A DNA stretch of 64,000 nucleotides from Candidatus Dormiibacterota bacterium (GTDB taxonomy: Bacteria; Vulcanimicrobiota; Vulcanimicrobiia; Vulcanimicrobiales; Vulcanimicrobiaceae), in NCBI GenBank assembly GCA_035532035.1, contig DATKRS010000004.1:62001-126000 (forward strand), read 5' to 3'. How positions within the stretch are numbered: position 1 is the first letter of the stretch; the number at the start of each line of letters is the position of its first letter. The position numbers and the translations under genes are program-made. The notes under the pieces are model-generated. The model was not told where the DNA came from. It saw nothing but the letters and a program-made list of their open reading frames with translations, and did no database searches. Shown here in pieces: positions 18,826 through 27,962 of this stretch.

Positions 18826-20874
18826 TTGCGCATAGGAGTTGACGTCGGCGGAACGTTCACCGACGTCGTGCTCGTCGATGACGAGCACGACGTATTCTCT
18901 GCGCTGAAAGTGCCGACGACGCCGCGGGAGCCCGAGCGGGCGGTCCGCGAGGCGTTGGAGCGAACCGCGATCGGCGCGACGGTGACCTGGATCGCGCACG
19001 CAACCACGATCGCGACGAACGCGCTGCTCGGCCAAATCGGCCTTGAACTGCCACGCGTCGCGCTGATCGCAACCGAGGGTTTTCGCGATCTCGTCGAGAT
19101 CGGCCGGCAGAATCGCTCCCGCGTGTACGATCTCTTCGTCGAGCGGCCGAAGCCGCTCGTCGCTCGCGAGGACCGGTTCACCGTTCGCGAGCGCATCGAC
19201 GCGTACGGCGAGGTCGTCGAGCCGCTCGACGAGCCGTCACTGGAGCGAGCCGTCACGGCGATTGCCGCGCGCGGGATACGCAGCGTCGCCATCTGCCTGC
19301 TCAACGCGTACGCCAATCCCGCCCACGAGCGGCGCGTGCAGCGACGGTTGCGGGAGATCGCGGATCTGCCGTTCGTCCTCTGCTCGAGCGACGTCGATCC
19401 GCAGTATCGAGAGTACGAGCGCCTCTCGACGACCGTCGTGAGCGCGGCGCTGGCGCCGATCGTCAGTACGTATCTCAGCGCGCTCGCCCGCGACATTCGT
19501 GCGCTCGGCATCACCGCGCCGCTGTACGTCATGCGCAGCGACGGCGGTCTCTGCGAGGATCGTGTCGCCGCGCTGCGTCCCGCGTCCCTCATCGAGAGCG
19601 GTCCAGCGAGCGGCGTCATCGCCGCGGCGCAGGTCGCGCGCTCGCTCGAAATCGCTCGCGCGCTCTCGTTCGACATGGGCGGTACGACGGCCAAAGCGGG
19701 AAGCATCCTCGACGGGCGGCCGGAGATCGCAACGGAGTACGAAGCAGCGGGCGCGACCCACAGCGGGCGCGCGGTCAAAGGCAGCGGATATCCCGTTCGG
19801 TACCCGTTCGTCGATCTCTCGGAGGTGAGCGCGGGAGGCGGTACGATCGCATGGATCGACGACGCGGGCTCGCTGTGCGTGGGTCCGCGCTCCGCGGGAG
19901 CCGATCCGGGACCGGCGTGTTACGGACACTCCGATCGGGCAACCGTTACCGACGCCAACGTCGTGCTCGGACGTCTGCATCAGACCCATCTGCTGGGCGG
20001 AGCCTTTCCGATCGATGGACGGCGCTCGCGGCAGGCGATTGCCGCGCTCGCCGAGCCGCTCGGGCTCGGGGTCGAAGAAGCGGCAGCCGGCATCGTGACG
20101 ATCGTCGACGCGCAGATGGCAAAGGTTCTGCGCATCGTGACGGTCGAGCGCGGCCTCGATCCGAGGGAGTTCACGATGATTGCGTTCGGCGGCAACGGGC
20201 CACTTCACGCGTGCGCGCTCGCCGACGAGCTGGGCGTCGCTCGCGTGCTCGTGCCGCGCCATCCCGGGCTCTTCTCGGCGCAGGGCCTACTGGCGGCGGA
20301 TCTCTCTGAGACCCATCTCCAGCCCGTGCTCCGATCCACCGCCGAGGTCGAGCATGCGGAGCTGGAGCGGATCTTCGCCGACCTCGAACGCTGCGGACGG
20401 GATGCGTTGCGCGCGCAAGGCGCTCGCGACGAAAGGATGCGCGTTCGCCGTACGTACGACGCGCGATATCGCGGGCAGAGCTTCGAGCTGCACGTCGAGC
20501 ACGACCGCTCGACGACGGCGATCGCGCAGCGGTTTCACACGCTGCACCGCGCTCGCTACGGCTACGCCGTCGAAGCGGAGTGCGTCGAACTGGTGAACGC
20601 CCGCGCGACGGTCTACGCCGAGCGCGTCGCGCCGCGCGCGCGCACCACGCCCGGCGCGCCGGCACCGCGCGTCGCGGGCAGGCGGCGCACGTGGCTGCGC
20701 GGTGGGTTCGCGGAGGTTGCGGTCCACGAGCGCTCTGGGTTGAATGCCGGGGCGGCGTTCGACGGACCCGCGATCGTGGAACAGTACGACTGCACGACAT
20801 TCGTCGCGCCGGGATGGCATGCGCAGGTCATGGCTGACGGGTTGCTCTCCCTGGGGCGAGCGCAAGCGCGATGA
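18826..20874 (+). CDS. hyuA: Hydantoinase/oxoprolinase subunit A
   Basis: The 682-residue protein belongs to the ATP-dependent hydantoinase/5-oxoprolinase alpha family. It opens with the nucleotide-binding motif IGVDVGGTFTDVVLVD, and the second ATPase motif FDMGGTTAKAG is near residue 283. The likely role is ATP-driven opening of a cyclic amide (hydantoin, N-methylhydantoin or 5-oxoproline) together with HyuB. The start must be the TTG at 18826, because an in-frame TGA stands at 18811-18813 with no other start between. It overlaps hyuB by ATGA. The two xanthine dehydrogenase genes follow, so the substrate may be a purine-derived hydantoin; that is inference from context. Confidence 0.9.
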   Translation: MRIGVDVGGTFTDVVLVDDEHDVFSALKVPTTPREPERAVREALERTAIGATVTWIAHATTIATNALLGQIGLELPRVALIATEGFRDLVEIGRQNRSRVYDLFVERPKPLVAREDRFTVRERIDAYGEVVEPLDEPSLERAVTAIAARGIRSVAICLLNAYANPAHERRVQRRLREIADLPFVLCSSDVDPQYREYERLSTTVVSAALAPIVSTYLSALARDIRALGITAPLYVMRSDGGLCEDRVAALRPASLIESGPASGVIAAAQVARSLEIARALSFDMGGTTAKAGSILDGRPEIATEYEAAGATHSGRAVKGSGYPVRYPFVDLSEVSAGGGTIAWIDDAGSLCVGPRSAGADPGPACYGHSDRATVTDANVVLGRLHQTHLLGGAFPIDGRRSRQAIAALAEPLGLGVEEAAAGIVTIVDAQMAKVLRIVTVERGLDPREFTMIAFGGNGPLHACALADELGVARVLVPRHPGLFSAQGLLAADLSETHLQPVLRSTAEVEHAELERIFADLERCGRDALRAQGARDERMRVRRTYDARYRGQSFELHVEHDRSTTAIAQRFHTLHRARYGYAVEAECVELVNARATVYAERVAPRARTTPGAPAPRVAGRRRTWLRGGFAEVAVHERSGLNAGAAFDGPAIVEQYDCTTFVAPGWHAQVMADGLLSLGRAQAR

Positions 20875-22481
20875 GCGATCCGATCGTACGCGAGGTCATC
20901 AAGAACGCGCTGCTCTACGCGAGCGAAGAGATGGGCGTCGCCGTACGCAACAGCGCATACTCGCCGAACATCAAGGAGCGGCTGGACCACTCGTGCGCGC
21001 TCTTCGACCCCGATGCGAACCTCATCGCGCAGGCGGAGCACATCCCCGTCCACCTCGGGTCGCTGCCGTGGGGATTGCGCCGGATCGTGCGCGTGGTGAG
21101 CGAGCGCGGCGCGGCCATGCGCCCTGGAGAGATGTGGGTCGCGAACGATCCGTACGTCACGGGGACGCACCTGAACGACGTGACGGTCGTACGGCCGGTC
21201 TTTCGCGGCGCATCGCTCGTCGGGTTCGCAGCGAGCAAGGCGCACCACACCGACGTCGGTGGTGCGGCACCAGGCTCGATGTCGCCGGAGGCTGGAGATC
21301 TGTTCGCAGAGGGGCTCGTCGTCCCGCCGATGCGATTGGTCGAGGCAGACGAGCCGATCGCCGAGGCGATCGCGCTCTTTCGCAGCAACTCGCGCACTCC
21401 CGAGGCGCGCAGCGGCGACCTGCTCGCGCAGATCGCGGGCAGCTACACGGGCGAACGGCGCATGCTCGAGCTCTTCGAGCGTTACGGCGACGAGGTCGTG
21501 CTCGACGCGTTTGCGCGAAGCCTTACCGACTCCGAGCGGCGAATGCGTTCGGCTCTGCGCGAGCTGGGCGACGGCGTCTTCGAAGCCTCGGACGTTTTGG
21601 AAGATCTCGACGGGAGGCCGACCCTACGCATCGCGTTGCGTTTGGAGCTGCGCGACGGTGAAGCGCGGTTCGATTACGCGGGTACGTGCCCGCAGGTCGG
21701 CTTTCCGTTGAACGCGGTGTTCGGGGTGACGCTCTCGGGCGTGCACTATGCGCTGCGCGCCGTCACGGACGCGAGTATTATGATGAACGAGGGATGCTTT
21801 CGTCCGGTGCGCGTGCGCGTGCCGGAAGGCACGCTGCTCAACCCGCGCCGCCCCGCACCCGTCGCTGGCGGCAACGTGGAGACGAGCACGCGCAATGCCG
21901 AGGTCGTGCTGCAAGCACTCGCGCAGGCCGCACCCGAGCGCGTCCCCGCATGCAGTGGCGGAACGATGAGCAACGTCCTGCTCGGCGGCGCGCGCAGCGA
22001 CGGGCGAAGCTGGGCGTTCTACGAGACGAACGGCTGCGGCATGGGAGCGCGTCCGACGAGCGACGGTCTCTCCGGCGTGCAGTGCCATATGACCAATACG
22101 CTCAACACGCCGATCGAAGCGATCGAGCGCGAGTTTCCGCTGCGCGTCACGCGCTACGAGCTGGCGTACGGAACGGGCGGCGCGGGGCGCCGGCGGGGTG
22201 GCGACGGTTTGATCCGGTCGATCGAGCTTCTCGACGGTTCGGCACGGGCGTCGCTGCTTGCGGATCGTCATACGGTCGCGCCCCCGGGGGCGCACGGCGG
22301 CGCGCCCGGATCGTGCGGCGAGCATGCGATCGTACGCGCGGGAAAGACGACTCGGCTTCCAGCGAAGACCAGCGTGTCGCTCGAGCCCGGCGATACGATC
22401 GTCGTGCAAACGCCCGGCGGCGGCGGATACGGCGCGATGGAAGAAGAGGCCTGCGCGCAGGTCGCCTCGCCGGAAAGCTAA
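20871..22481 (+). CDS. hyuB: Hydantoinase/oxoprolinase subunit B
   Basis: The 536-residue protein matches the beta subunit of ATP-dependent hydantoinases. It starts with VREVIKNALLYASEEMGVAVRNSA-type sequence and contains the conserved QAEHIPVHLGSLPWGLR, KAHHTDVGG and TPGGGGYG elements. HyuA and HyuB together form the active enzyme, and carrying both makes a functional complex likely. The ATG overlaps the hyuA stop, and the gene ends 16 bases before the next start, so transcription continues into the xanthine dehydrogenase genes. Confidence 0.92.
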   Translation: MSDPIVREVIKNALLYASEEMGVAVRNSAYSPNIKERLDHSCALFDPDANLIAQAEHIPVHLGSLPWGLRRIVRVVSERGAAMRPGEMWVANDPYVTGTHLNDVTVVRPVFRGASLVGFAASKAHHTDVGGAAPGSMSPEAGDLFAEGLVVPPMRLVEADEPIAEAIALFRSNSRTPEARSGDLLAQIAGSYTGERRMLELFERYGDEVVLDAFARSLTDSERRMRSALRELGDGVFEASDVLEDLDGRPTLRIALRLELRDGEARFDYAGTCPQVGFPLNAVFGVTLSGVHYALRAVTDASIMMNEGCFRPVRVRVPEGTLLNPRRPAPVAGGNVETSTRNAEVVLQALAQAAPERVPACSGGTMSNVLLGGARSDGRSWAFYETNGCGMGARPTSDGLSGVQCHMTNTLNTPIEAIEREFPLRVTRYELAYGTGGAGRRRGGDGLIRSIELLDGSARASLLADRHTVAPPGAHGGAPGSCGEHAIVRAGKTTRLPAKTSVSLEPGDTIVVQTPGGGGYGAMEEEACAQVASPES

Positions 22482-22497
22482 AAGGTTCGTTCTCACC

Positions 22498-23910
22498 GTG
22501 TGGTCGTCAGTTCATCGGCCTAAAAGCCTCGCCTCGGCATTGCGCGCATGGCATGACGCTGCAGATGGGACGCGTCTCGTCGCGGGCGGCACCGATCTCG
22601 TCGTCGAGCAGCAGCGCGGCGTACACCCCGCGCGCGAGCTGATCGATCTCACGTCGCTCGAATCGGAGCTGAAGTACGTGCGCCGCGATGGCGATACGAT
22701 CGTTCTCGGTGCTCTCGCCACGCACAACGACGTTCTTGCGTCGGCCGACCTGCGGCGCCATGCGGTGCCGCTCGTTCAGGCGTGCGCCGAGGTCGGCGCG
22801 CCGCAGATCCGAACGCGGGCGACCATTGCCGGGAATCTCGTCACCGCATCGCCGGCGAACGACACGATCGCCCCGCTCCTCGCGCTCGACGCACGGCTCG
22901 TCGTGGCAAGCATGGATGGCGAGCGCACGATCCCGCTCGCCGATTTCTATCCCGGCTTCCGGCAAACGGCGCTTCGTCCGGGCGAGATCGTGCGCGAGAT
23001 ACGCTTTCGCGCGCTTGACGCGACGCGCAGAGGCACGTTCCTGAAACTCGGTCTGCGCCGGGCCCAGGCCATCTCCGTGATCGACGTTGCGGTCGTCCTG
23101 CTCTTCGACGGTGCGCGCGTCGCCGACGCACGCATCGTTCTCGGCTGTGTCGCGCCGACGGTCGTGCGCGCGGCGGATGCGGAATCCGCGTTACGCGGAG
23201 CGACGCTCGACGCAGAGAGCATCGCGCGCGTCTGTGAACGGGCTGCGCGCGAGATCGCGCCGATCGACGACGTGCGTTCGTCGGCGGCATACCGGCATGA
23301 CGCGGTCGCTGCGCTCGTTGCGCAGGCGCTCGAATCCCTGGCAGCCGGGCGCGAGGCGGAGAACGTTTCGGACGTACCGGTCCTGCTCGAGACGGGCGCA
23401 GCTGCACGTTCGCCGAGCGGGATCGACGGCGGTAGCGTCGTCGCCCGCGTCAACGGCGAGCGTCGCGAGCTTCCTACCGCGATGCGAACGACGTTGCTCG
23501 ACGCGTTGCGCGACGTGGGCTGCACCGGCGTGAAGGAGGGGTGCGCGGAAGGCGAGTGCGGCGCGTGCACGGTCTGGCTCGACGGTCGAGCGGTGATGGC
23601 GTGTCTCGTGCCCGCCGCGCAGGCGCACGGCGCAGAGATCGTGACCATCGAGGGGCTCGCCGAAGGCGATGAGTTGCACGCGCTGCAGGAGGCGTACGTC
23701 GCGCGTGGTGCGGTGCAGTGCGGCTTCTGCATCCCGGGGATGCTGATGGCCGGAGCGAAGCTGCTCGACGAGCGGCAGGAGCCGACGCGCGACGAATGCA
23801 GGGTGGCGATCAGCGGCAATCTGTGCCGGTGCACCGGCTATCGAAAGATCCTCGATGCGATGGAAGAGGCAGCGCACGCGCGGGCGCGACCGCACGAGGT
23901 TCCCGCGTGA
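22498..23910 (+). CDS. Xanthine dehydrogenase subunit, FAD domain fused to [2Fe-2S] domain
   Basis: The 470-residue protein combines two electron-transfer modules of a molybdenum hydroxylase. Residues 1 to about 290 are the FAD-binding (CoxM-like) domain, with VAGGTDLVV and TRATIAGNLVTASPANDT. From about residue 315 follows the two-cluster iron-sulfur (CoxS-like) domain. The plant-type cluster cysteines are in GCAEGECGACTVW and the helical cluster has CGFC and CRCTGY. All eight ligands appear present. The order FAD then Fe-S is opposite to classical XdhA. The GTG at 22498 is chosen for AAGG at 22483-22486 and similarity; no ATG exists nearby. The stop overlaps the next gene by GTGA. Confidence 0.88.
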   Translation: MWSSVHRPKSLASALRAWHDAADGTRLVAGGTDLVVEQQRGVHPARELIDLTSLESELKYVRRDGDTIVLGALATHNDVLASADLRRHAVPLVQACAEVGAPQIRTRATIAGNLVTASPANDTIAPLLALDARLVVASMDGERTIPLADFYPGFRQTALRPGEIVREIRFRALDATRRGTFLKLGLRRAQAISVIDVAVVLLFDGARVADARIVLGCVAPTVVRAADAESALRGATLDAESIARVCERAAREIAPIDDVRSSAAYRHDAVAALVAQALESLAAGREAENVSDVPVLLETGAAARSPSGIDGGSVVARVNGERRELPTAMRTTLLDALRDVGCTGVKEGCAEGECGACTVWLDGRAVMACLVPAAQAHGAEIVTIEGLAEGDELHALQEAYVARGAVQCGFCIPGMLMAGAKLLDERQEPTRDECRVAISGNLCRCTGYRKILDAMEEAAHARARPHEVPA

Positions 23911-26069
23911 GCAAGATCGGCGCCTCCGCACCGCGGCCCGACGCGCTCGACAAGGTCACGGGCGCGGCGCAGTATCCGGCCGATCTCTTCGCACCGGGGA
24001 TGCTGCACGCGAAAGCGATCTTCGCGCACCGTGCGAGCGCGCGCATCGTCGGGATCGACTCCGCCGCGGCGCAGCGCGTGGCGGGCGTGCGTGCAATTCT
24101 AACCGCAAAAGACGTTCCGTACAACCGCTTCGGCTTGATCGAAGCCGATCAGCCGCTGCTGTGCGAGGATCGGGTGCGCTTTGCCGGCGATCGCGTTGCG
24201 CTCGTCGTGGCGGATACGCCGGAGATCGCTGCCGCGGCGGCCGGCGCGGTGACGATCGAGTACGAGGATCTCCCCGTGGTCGCCGACGCGCTCGAGGCGA
24301 TGCGACCGGGCGCACCGCGGGTGCACGAAGATCGTTCAAACGTTCTCCTGCATCAGAAGGTTCGCAAAGGCGATGTCGATGCGGCATTTCGCAGCGCGGA
24401 CGTCGTGCTCGACGCGGAGTTTTCGACCGGCTGGCAAGAGCACGCGTACCTCCAACCGGACGCCGGCATCGCGTACTGGGACGCTGACGGTCGCCTCGTC
24501 TTGGAGACGGCGGGACAGTGGTTACATGAGGACCGCCGGCAGATCGCCGCGATGCTGCGCATGCCGGAGGAGCGGGTGGTCGTGCGGTACGCAAAGATCG
24601 GTGGTGCGTTCGGCGGTCGAGAGGATCTCTCGCTGCCGCCGCTCGTCGCACTTGCGGCGTGGCTGCTCGAGACGCCCGTCGCCATGCGCTGGAGCCGGGA
24701 AGAGTCCATCATCGGTCACCACAAGCGTCATCCGTTCCGCGTCACGAGCACGTGGGCTGCTATGCGCGACGGCACGATCGTCGCCGCGCGTACGCGCCTG
24801 GTTGCGGACGGCGGCGCGTACGCGTCGACCTCCGCCGAGGTGCTGAAGTGCGCGACGATCTTCGCCGTGGGTCCGTACGCGATCGCTAACGTGGCAACCG
24901 ACGGCATCGTGTGCTACACGAACAACGTGCCGAGCGGGGCGTTCCGTGGATTCGGCTCCCCGCAGGCGCATTTTGCTGCGGAATCGATGGTTACGCGCCT
25001 CGCGCACGCGCTCGGACTCGATCCCGACGACGTTCGGAGGAAGAATCTGTACCGCGAGGGAGACGTCGAGTCGACGGGACGGCCGCTGCCATCAGGCGTC
25101 AGCGTACGTGAGGTCTTCGCACGCTGCGTGGAGGAGTCGCACGCGCTCTTGCCCGTGCCGCTGCGCAACGGCAGCCTCTCGCCCTTGCGCCGCGGCATTG
25201 GGGTCGCCTGCGGCATCAAGAACGTCGGATACTCGTTCGGATTTCCCGAACAGGCCACCGCGACCGTCGAGCTCGACGTCGCGTCGGTGGCAATTCGGGG
25301 CGCGCGCGTGCGTATCGGAACGGCCGACGTCGGCCAGGGCGCGCATCTCGTGTTGCGCCAGATCGCTGCGGAAGCGCTCGACCTCGATCTCGAGCGCGTG
25401 CAGATGATCACCGACGCCTCGGACGAAGCGCCCAACGCAGGGTCGGCATCCGCGTCGCGGATGACGTTCATGGGCGGGCGCGCGGTAAAGGACGCTTGCG
25501 ACGAAGCGCGGCGCCGCTGGTTATCCGGCGAAACGCCGGAGGCGACCGTGCAGTACCGCGCTCCGCGAACGACGGCGCTCGATCTCGAGACCGGCGACGG
25601 TACCCCCAACTACTGCTACGGTTACGTCGCGCAGGCGGTCGAGGTTGAGGTCGACGTTCGTACCGGCCTCGTGCGGGTCGTTCGCGCGATCAGCGTCCAC
25701 GACGTCGGGCGCGCGATCAACAAGCAGCAGGTCGAAGGACAGATAGAAGGCTGCATCGCGCAAGCCGTCGGCTTCGCCCTCACCGAGAACTTCATCTGTA
25801 AAGACGGCAAGATCCTCACGCCGTACTTTTCGACGTACCTTTTGCCGACGGCGCTCGACATGCCCGAAATCCATCCGGTCATCGTCGAGAACCCGGATCC
25901 GAACGGACCGTACGGCGCACGCGGAATGGCCGAGATGGCGCTCGTTCCGTTCGCAGCGGCAGTCGCGATTGCGGTACACGACGCGACCGGTGCGTGGGTG
26001 AGCGATCTGCCGATGACCCCGGAACGCGTGCTTCGCGCAATCCAGGCGCAACGCGTCACGGTGGGATGA
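23907..26069 (+). CDS. xdhB: Xanthine dehydrogenase molybdenum-binding subunit
   Basis: The 720-residue protein is the large subunit that carries the molybdopterin cofactor and hydroxylates xanthine or hypoxanthine to urate. Recognisable parts are the N-terminal hammerhead domain (PDALDKVTGAAQYPADL), KIGGAFGGRED, VPSGAFRGFGSPQ, and the C-terminal active-site Glu in PYGARGMAE. The GTG start overlaps the preceding stop by four bases. It is the last gene of the hyuA-hyuB-xdh operon and its 3' end overlaps the convergent 8-oxoguanine deaminase gene by 14 bases. Purine use is supported by the surrounding urate-degradation genes; substrate specificity is not proven by sequence. Confidence 0.9.
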   Translation: MSKIGASAPRPDALDKVTGAAQYPADLFAPGMLHAKAIFAHRASARIVGIDSAAAQRVAGVRAILTAKDVPYNRFGLIEADQPLLCEDRVRFAGDRVALVVADTPEIAAAAAGAVTIEYEDLPVVADALEAMRPGAPRVHEDRSNVLLHQKVRKGDVDAAFRSADVVLDAEFSTGWQEHAYLQPDAGIAYWDADGRLVLETAGQWLHEDRRQIAAMLRMPEERVVVRYAKIGGAFGGREDLSLPPLVALAAWLLETPVAMRWSREESIIGHHKRHPFRVTSTWAAMRDGTIVAARTRLVADGGAYASTSAEVLKCATIFAVGPYAIANVATDGIVCYTNNVPSGAFRGFGSPQAHFAAESMVTRLAHALGLDPDDVRRKNLYREGDVESTGRPLPSGVSVREVFARCVEESHALLPVPLRNGSLSPLRRGIGVACGIKNVGYSFGFPEQATATVELDVASVAIRGARVRIGTADVGQGAHLVLRQIAAEALDLDLERVQMITDASDEAPNAGSASASRMTFMGGRAVKDACDEARRRWLSGETPEATVQYRAPRTTALDLETGDGTPNYCYGYVAQAVEVEVDVRTGLVRVVRAISVHDVGRAINKQQVEGQIEGCIAQAVGFALTENFICKDGKILTPYFSTYLLPTALDMPEIHPVIVENPDPNGPYGARGMAEMALVPFAAAVAIAVHDATGAWVSDLPMTPERVLRAIQAQRVTVG

Positions 26070-27426
26070 GGCGGCGCGCGACGGCGTTGTGCTTCGCGAC
26101 GAGCGCCGCCACGTCGATGCCGACGAGCGCACCGTCGCGAACCTTGATTCTTCCCGCGACGACGGTGAGTTCGGCACCTGGGATGCGGCAGAAGAGGAGC
26201 GCTGCGAGCGGGTCGTGGACGGCGCCGCCTGCGGTCTCGAGCCCGTCGACGCGGATACCGGTGAAGTCGGCAGCCATGTTCGGTGCGAGCGCACCGATGT
26301 CGTCGCGCCCGAGCACCGCGGCGCCTCCGCGCGTGGCGAGCCGAAGTGCTTCGCGGGCCGTCAGCATCGGGCCTCGATCGGGAATCGTCCCGCGTGCTGC
26401 GCGTTGTAAGAGCAACGCGTGGCGTGCCTCGTCGAGCATGTGGCTGCCGTCATTCGACGCGGAGCCGTCGACGCCGAGGCCGACGCGCATACCGGCTTCC
26501 ATTTGATGACGCAGCGGAGCGATTCCGGACCCGAGGCGCATGTTCGACGTGGCGCAGTGCGCGACGCCGGTACGGCTCGCTCCGAGCCGCTCGATCTCTT
26601 CGCGCCGCAGATGCACCGCGTGCGCAAACCACACGTCTTCGCCGCTCCATCCGAGCGATTCGGCGAACTCTGCAGGGCGCTTGCCGAAGGTCTCCAGGCA
26701 GTACCGCTCCTCGTCGAGCGTTTCGCACAGATGCGTGTGTAACGTGAGCCCGTGCCTGCGCGCAAGGACGGCGCTCTCCCGCATGAGCCCGGGCGAGACC
26801 GAGAACGGAGAGCAGGGCGCGACGACGACGCGCGTCATGGAAAAGCGCGCGGCGTCGTGGAACGCGCCCGCGGCCCGTTCGCAGTCGGCGAGAATGTCGT
26901 CTTCGGGCTCGACGAGGTCGTCCGGCGGCAAGCCGCCGCGGGAACGGCCGATCGACATCGAACCCCGCGATGCGTGAAGGCGAAAGCCCATCGATCGCGC
27001 GATCTCGATTTCGTCGTCGATGCGCGCGCCGTTGGGCCACAGGTAACAGTGATCGGCAGCGGTCGTGCAACCGGAGAGCAGCAGCTCGGCGATGGCGACC
27101 GCCGTGCTCGTGCGAATCGCATCGGCGTCGAGTCGCGCCCAGATCGGATAGAGCGCTCGCAGCCAGGCGAAGAGCTCCTCGTTCTGCGCCGCCGGAACGT
27201 TGCGCGTCAGAGTTTGATAGAAGTGGTGATGCGTGCAGACGAGCCCGGGAAGAACGACCAGACCGTGCGCGTCGATCACCTCGTCGGCGCCGTCGGGAAG
27301 CGACGCGCTCGAGCCGACGCGCTCGATGACGCCGTCGCGGGCGAAGAGCCCGCCGTCTTCGAAGACGCGGTCCCGGTCGTCGAAAGTCGCAAGAAGCGTG
27401 GCGTGGCGGAGAAGGAGCGTGGCCAT
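26056..27426 (-). CDS. 8-oxoguanine deaminase (amidohydrolase)
   Basis: The 456-residue metal-dependent deaminase belongs to the amidohydrolase superfamily. The HxH metal ligands are in VCTHHHFYQTLTRN (residues 66-68), a signature that with AQNEELFAWL and YPIWARL is typical of 8-oxoguanine deaminases. Other metal and active-site motifs are HTHLCE, HAVHL and GVDGSASNDG. The reaction converts 8-oxoguanine to urate, feeding straight into the urate-oxidation genes on the other side. It is divergent from uraD with only 26 bases between the starts, and convergent with xdhB. Length is normal. A generic cytosine or guanine deaminase role is the main alternative. Confidence 0.87.
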   Translation of the reverse strand: MATLLLRHATLLATFDDRDRVFEDGGLFARDGVIERVGSSASLPDGADEVIDAHGLVVLPGLVCTHHHFYQTLTRNVPAAQNEELFAWLRALYPIWARLDADAIRTSTAVAIAELLLSGCTTAADHCYLWPNGARIDDEIEIARSMGFRLHASRGSMSIGRSRGGLPPDDLVEPEDDILADCERAAGAFHDAARFSMTRVVVAPCSPFSVSPGLMRESAVLARRHGLTLHTHLCETLDEERYCLETFGKRPAEFAESLGWSGEDVWFAHAVHLRREEIERLGASRTGVAHCATSNMRLGSGIAPLRHQMEAGMRVGLGVDGSASNDGSHMLDEARHALLLQRAARGTIPDRGPMLTAREALRLATRGGAAVLGRDDIGALAPNMAADFTGIRVDGLETAGGAVHDPLAALLFCRIPGAELTVVAGRIKVRDGALVGIDVAALVAKHNAVARRLIPP

Positions 27427-27452
27427 CGTAGAGAAGACTCTCCTATAGCACT

Positions 27453-27962
27453 ATGGCAGTCACGATCGCGCAGCTCAATGCTGCCGACCGCGCCGCTTTC
27501 GTCGCGGCGGTCGGATTCACTTTCGAAGGCTCTCCATGGATCGCGCAAGAGGCGTGGAGCCGCCGTCCGTTCGCAAACGCAGAAGCGCTGCTCGCCGCAA
27601 TGCTCGCGGCCGTCGCCGCGGCCCCCGAGGAACGGCGCGTCGAACTCATTTGCGCGCATCCGGATCTCGGCGGGCACATGTCGCGGCGCGGGCGATTGAC
27701 GGTGCAATCGGTGCAGGAGCAGGCCGCCGCGGGTCTCGCCGCGTCGACGCCGGCGGAGATGGCGCGATTCGACGAGTTGAACGGCGCATATCGCGAGCGC
27801 TTCGGCTTTCCGTTCGTCATCTGCGCGCGCGAACACACGAAGGGCGCGATCTTCGCGGCGCTGGAGCGCCGTCTCGGTAACGACCGCGCGACCGAGATCG
27901 CGTCTGCGCTGGAGGAGATCGGCAAGATCGCCCGTTTGCGCCTTTTGGATGCCGTCGCATGA
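27453..27962 (+). CDS. uraD: OHCU decarboxylase
   Basis: The 169-residue protein is 2-oxo-4-hydroxy-4-carboxy-5-ureidoimidazoline decarboxylase, the last step from urate to S-allantoin. The motif LICAHPDLGG carries the catalytic His and LTVQSVQEQAAAGL is the second conserved helix. AREHTKGAIFAALERRLGN closes the active site. Length is normal for a stand-alone enzyme. It leads a three-gene operon, uraD-puuD-uraH, which holds all three steps from urate to allantoin, and it overlaps puuD by ATGA. Confidence 0.93.
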   Translation: MAVTIAQLNAADRAAFVAAVGFTFEGSPWIAQEAWSRRPFANAEALLAAMLAAVAAAPEERRVELICAHPDLGGHMSRRGRLTVQSVQEQAAAGLAASTPAEMARFDELNGAYRERFGFPFVICAREHTKGAIFAALERRLGNDRATEIASALEEIGKIARLRLLDAVA

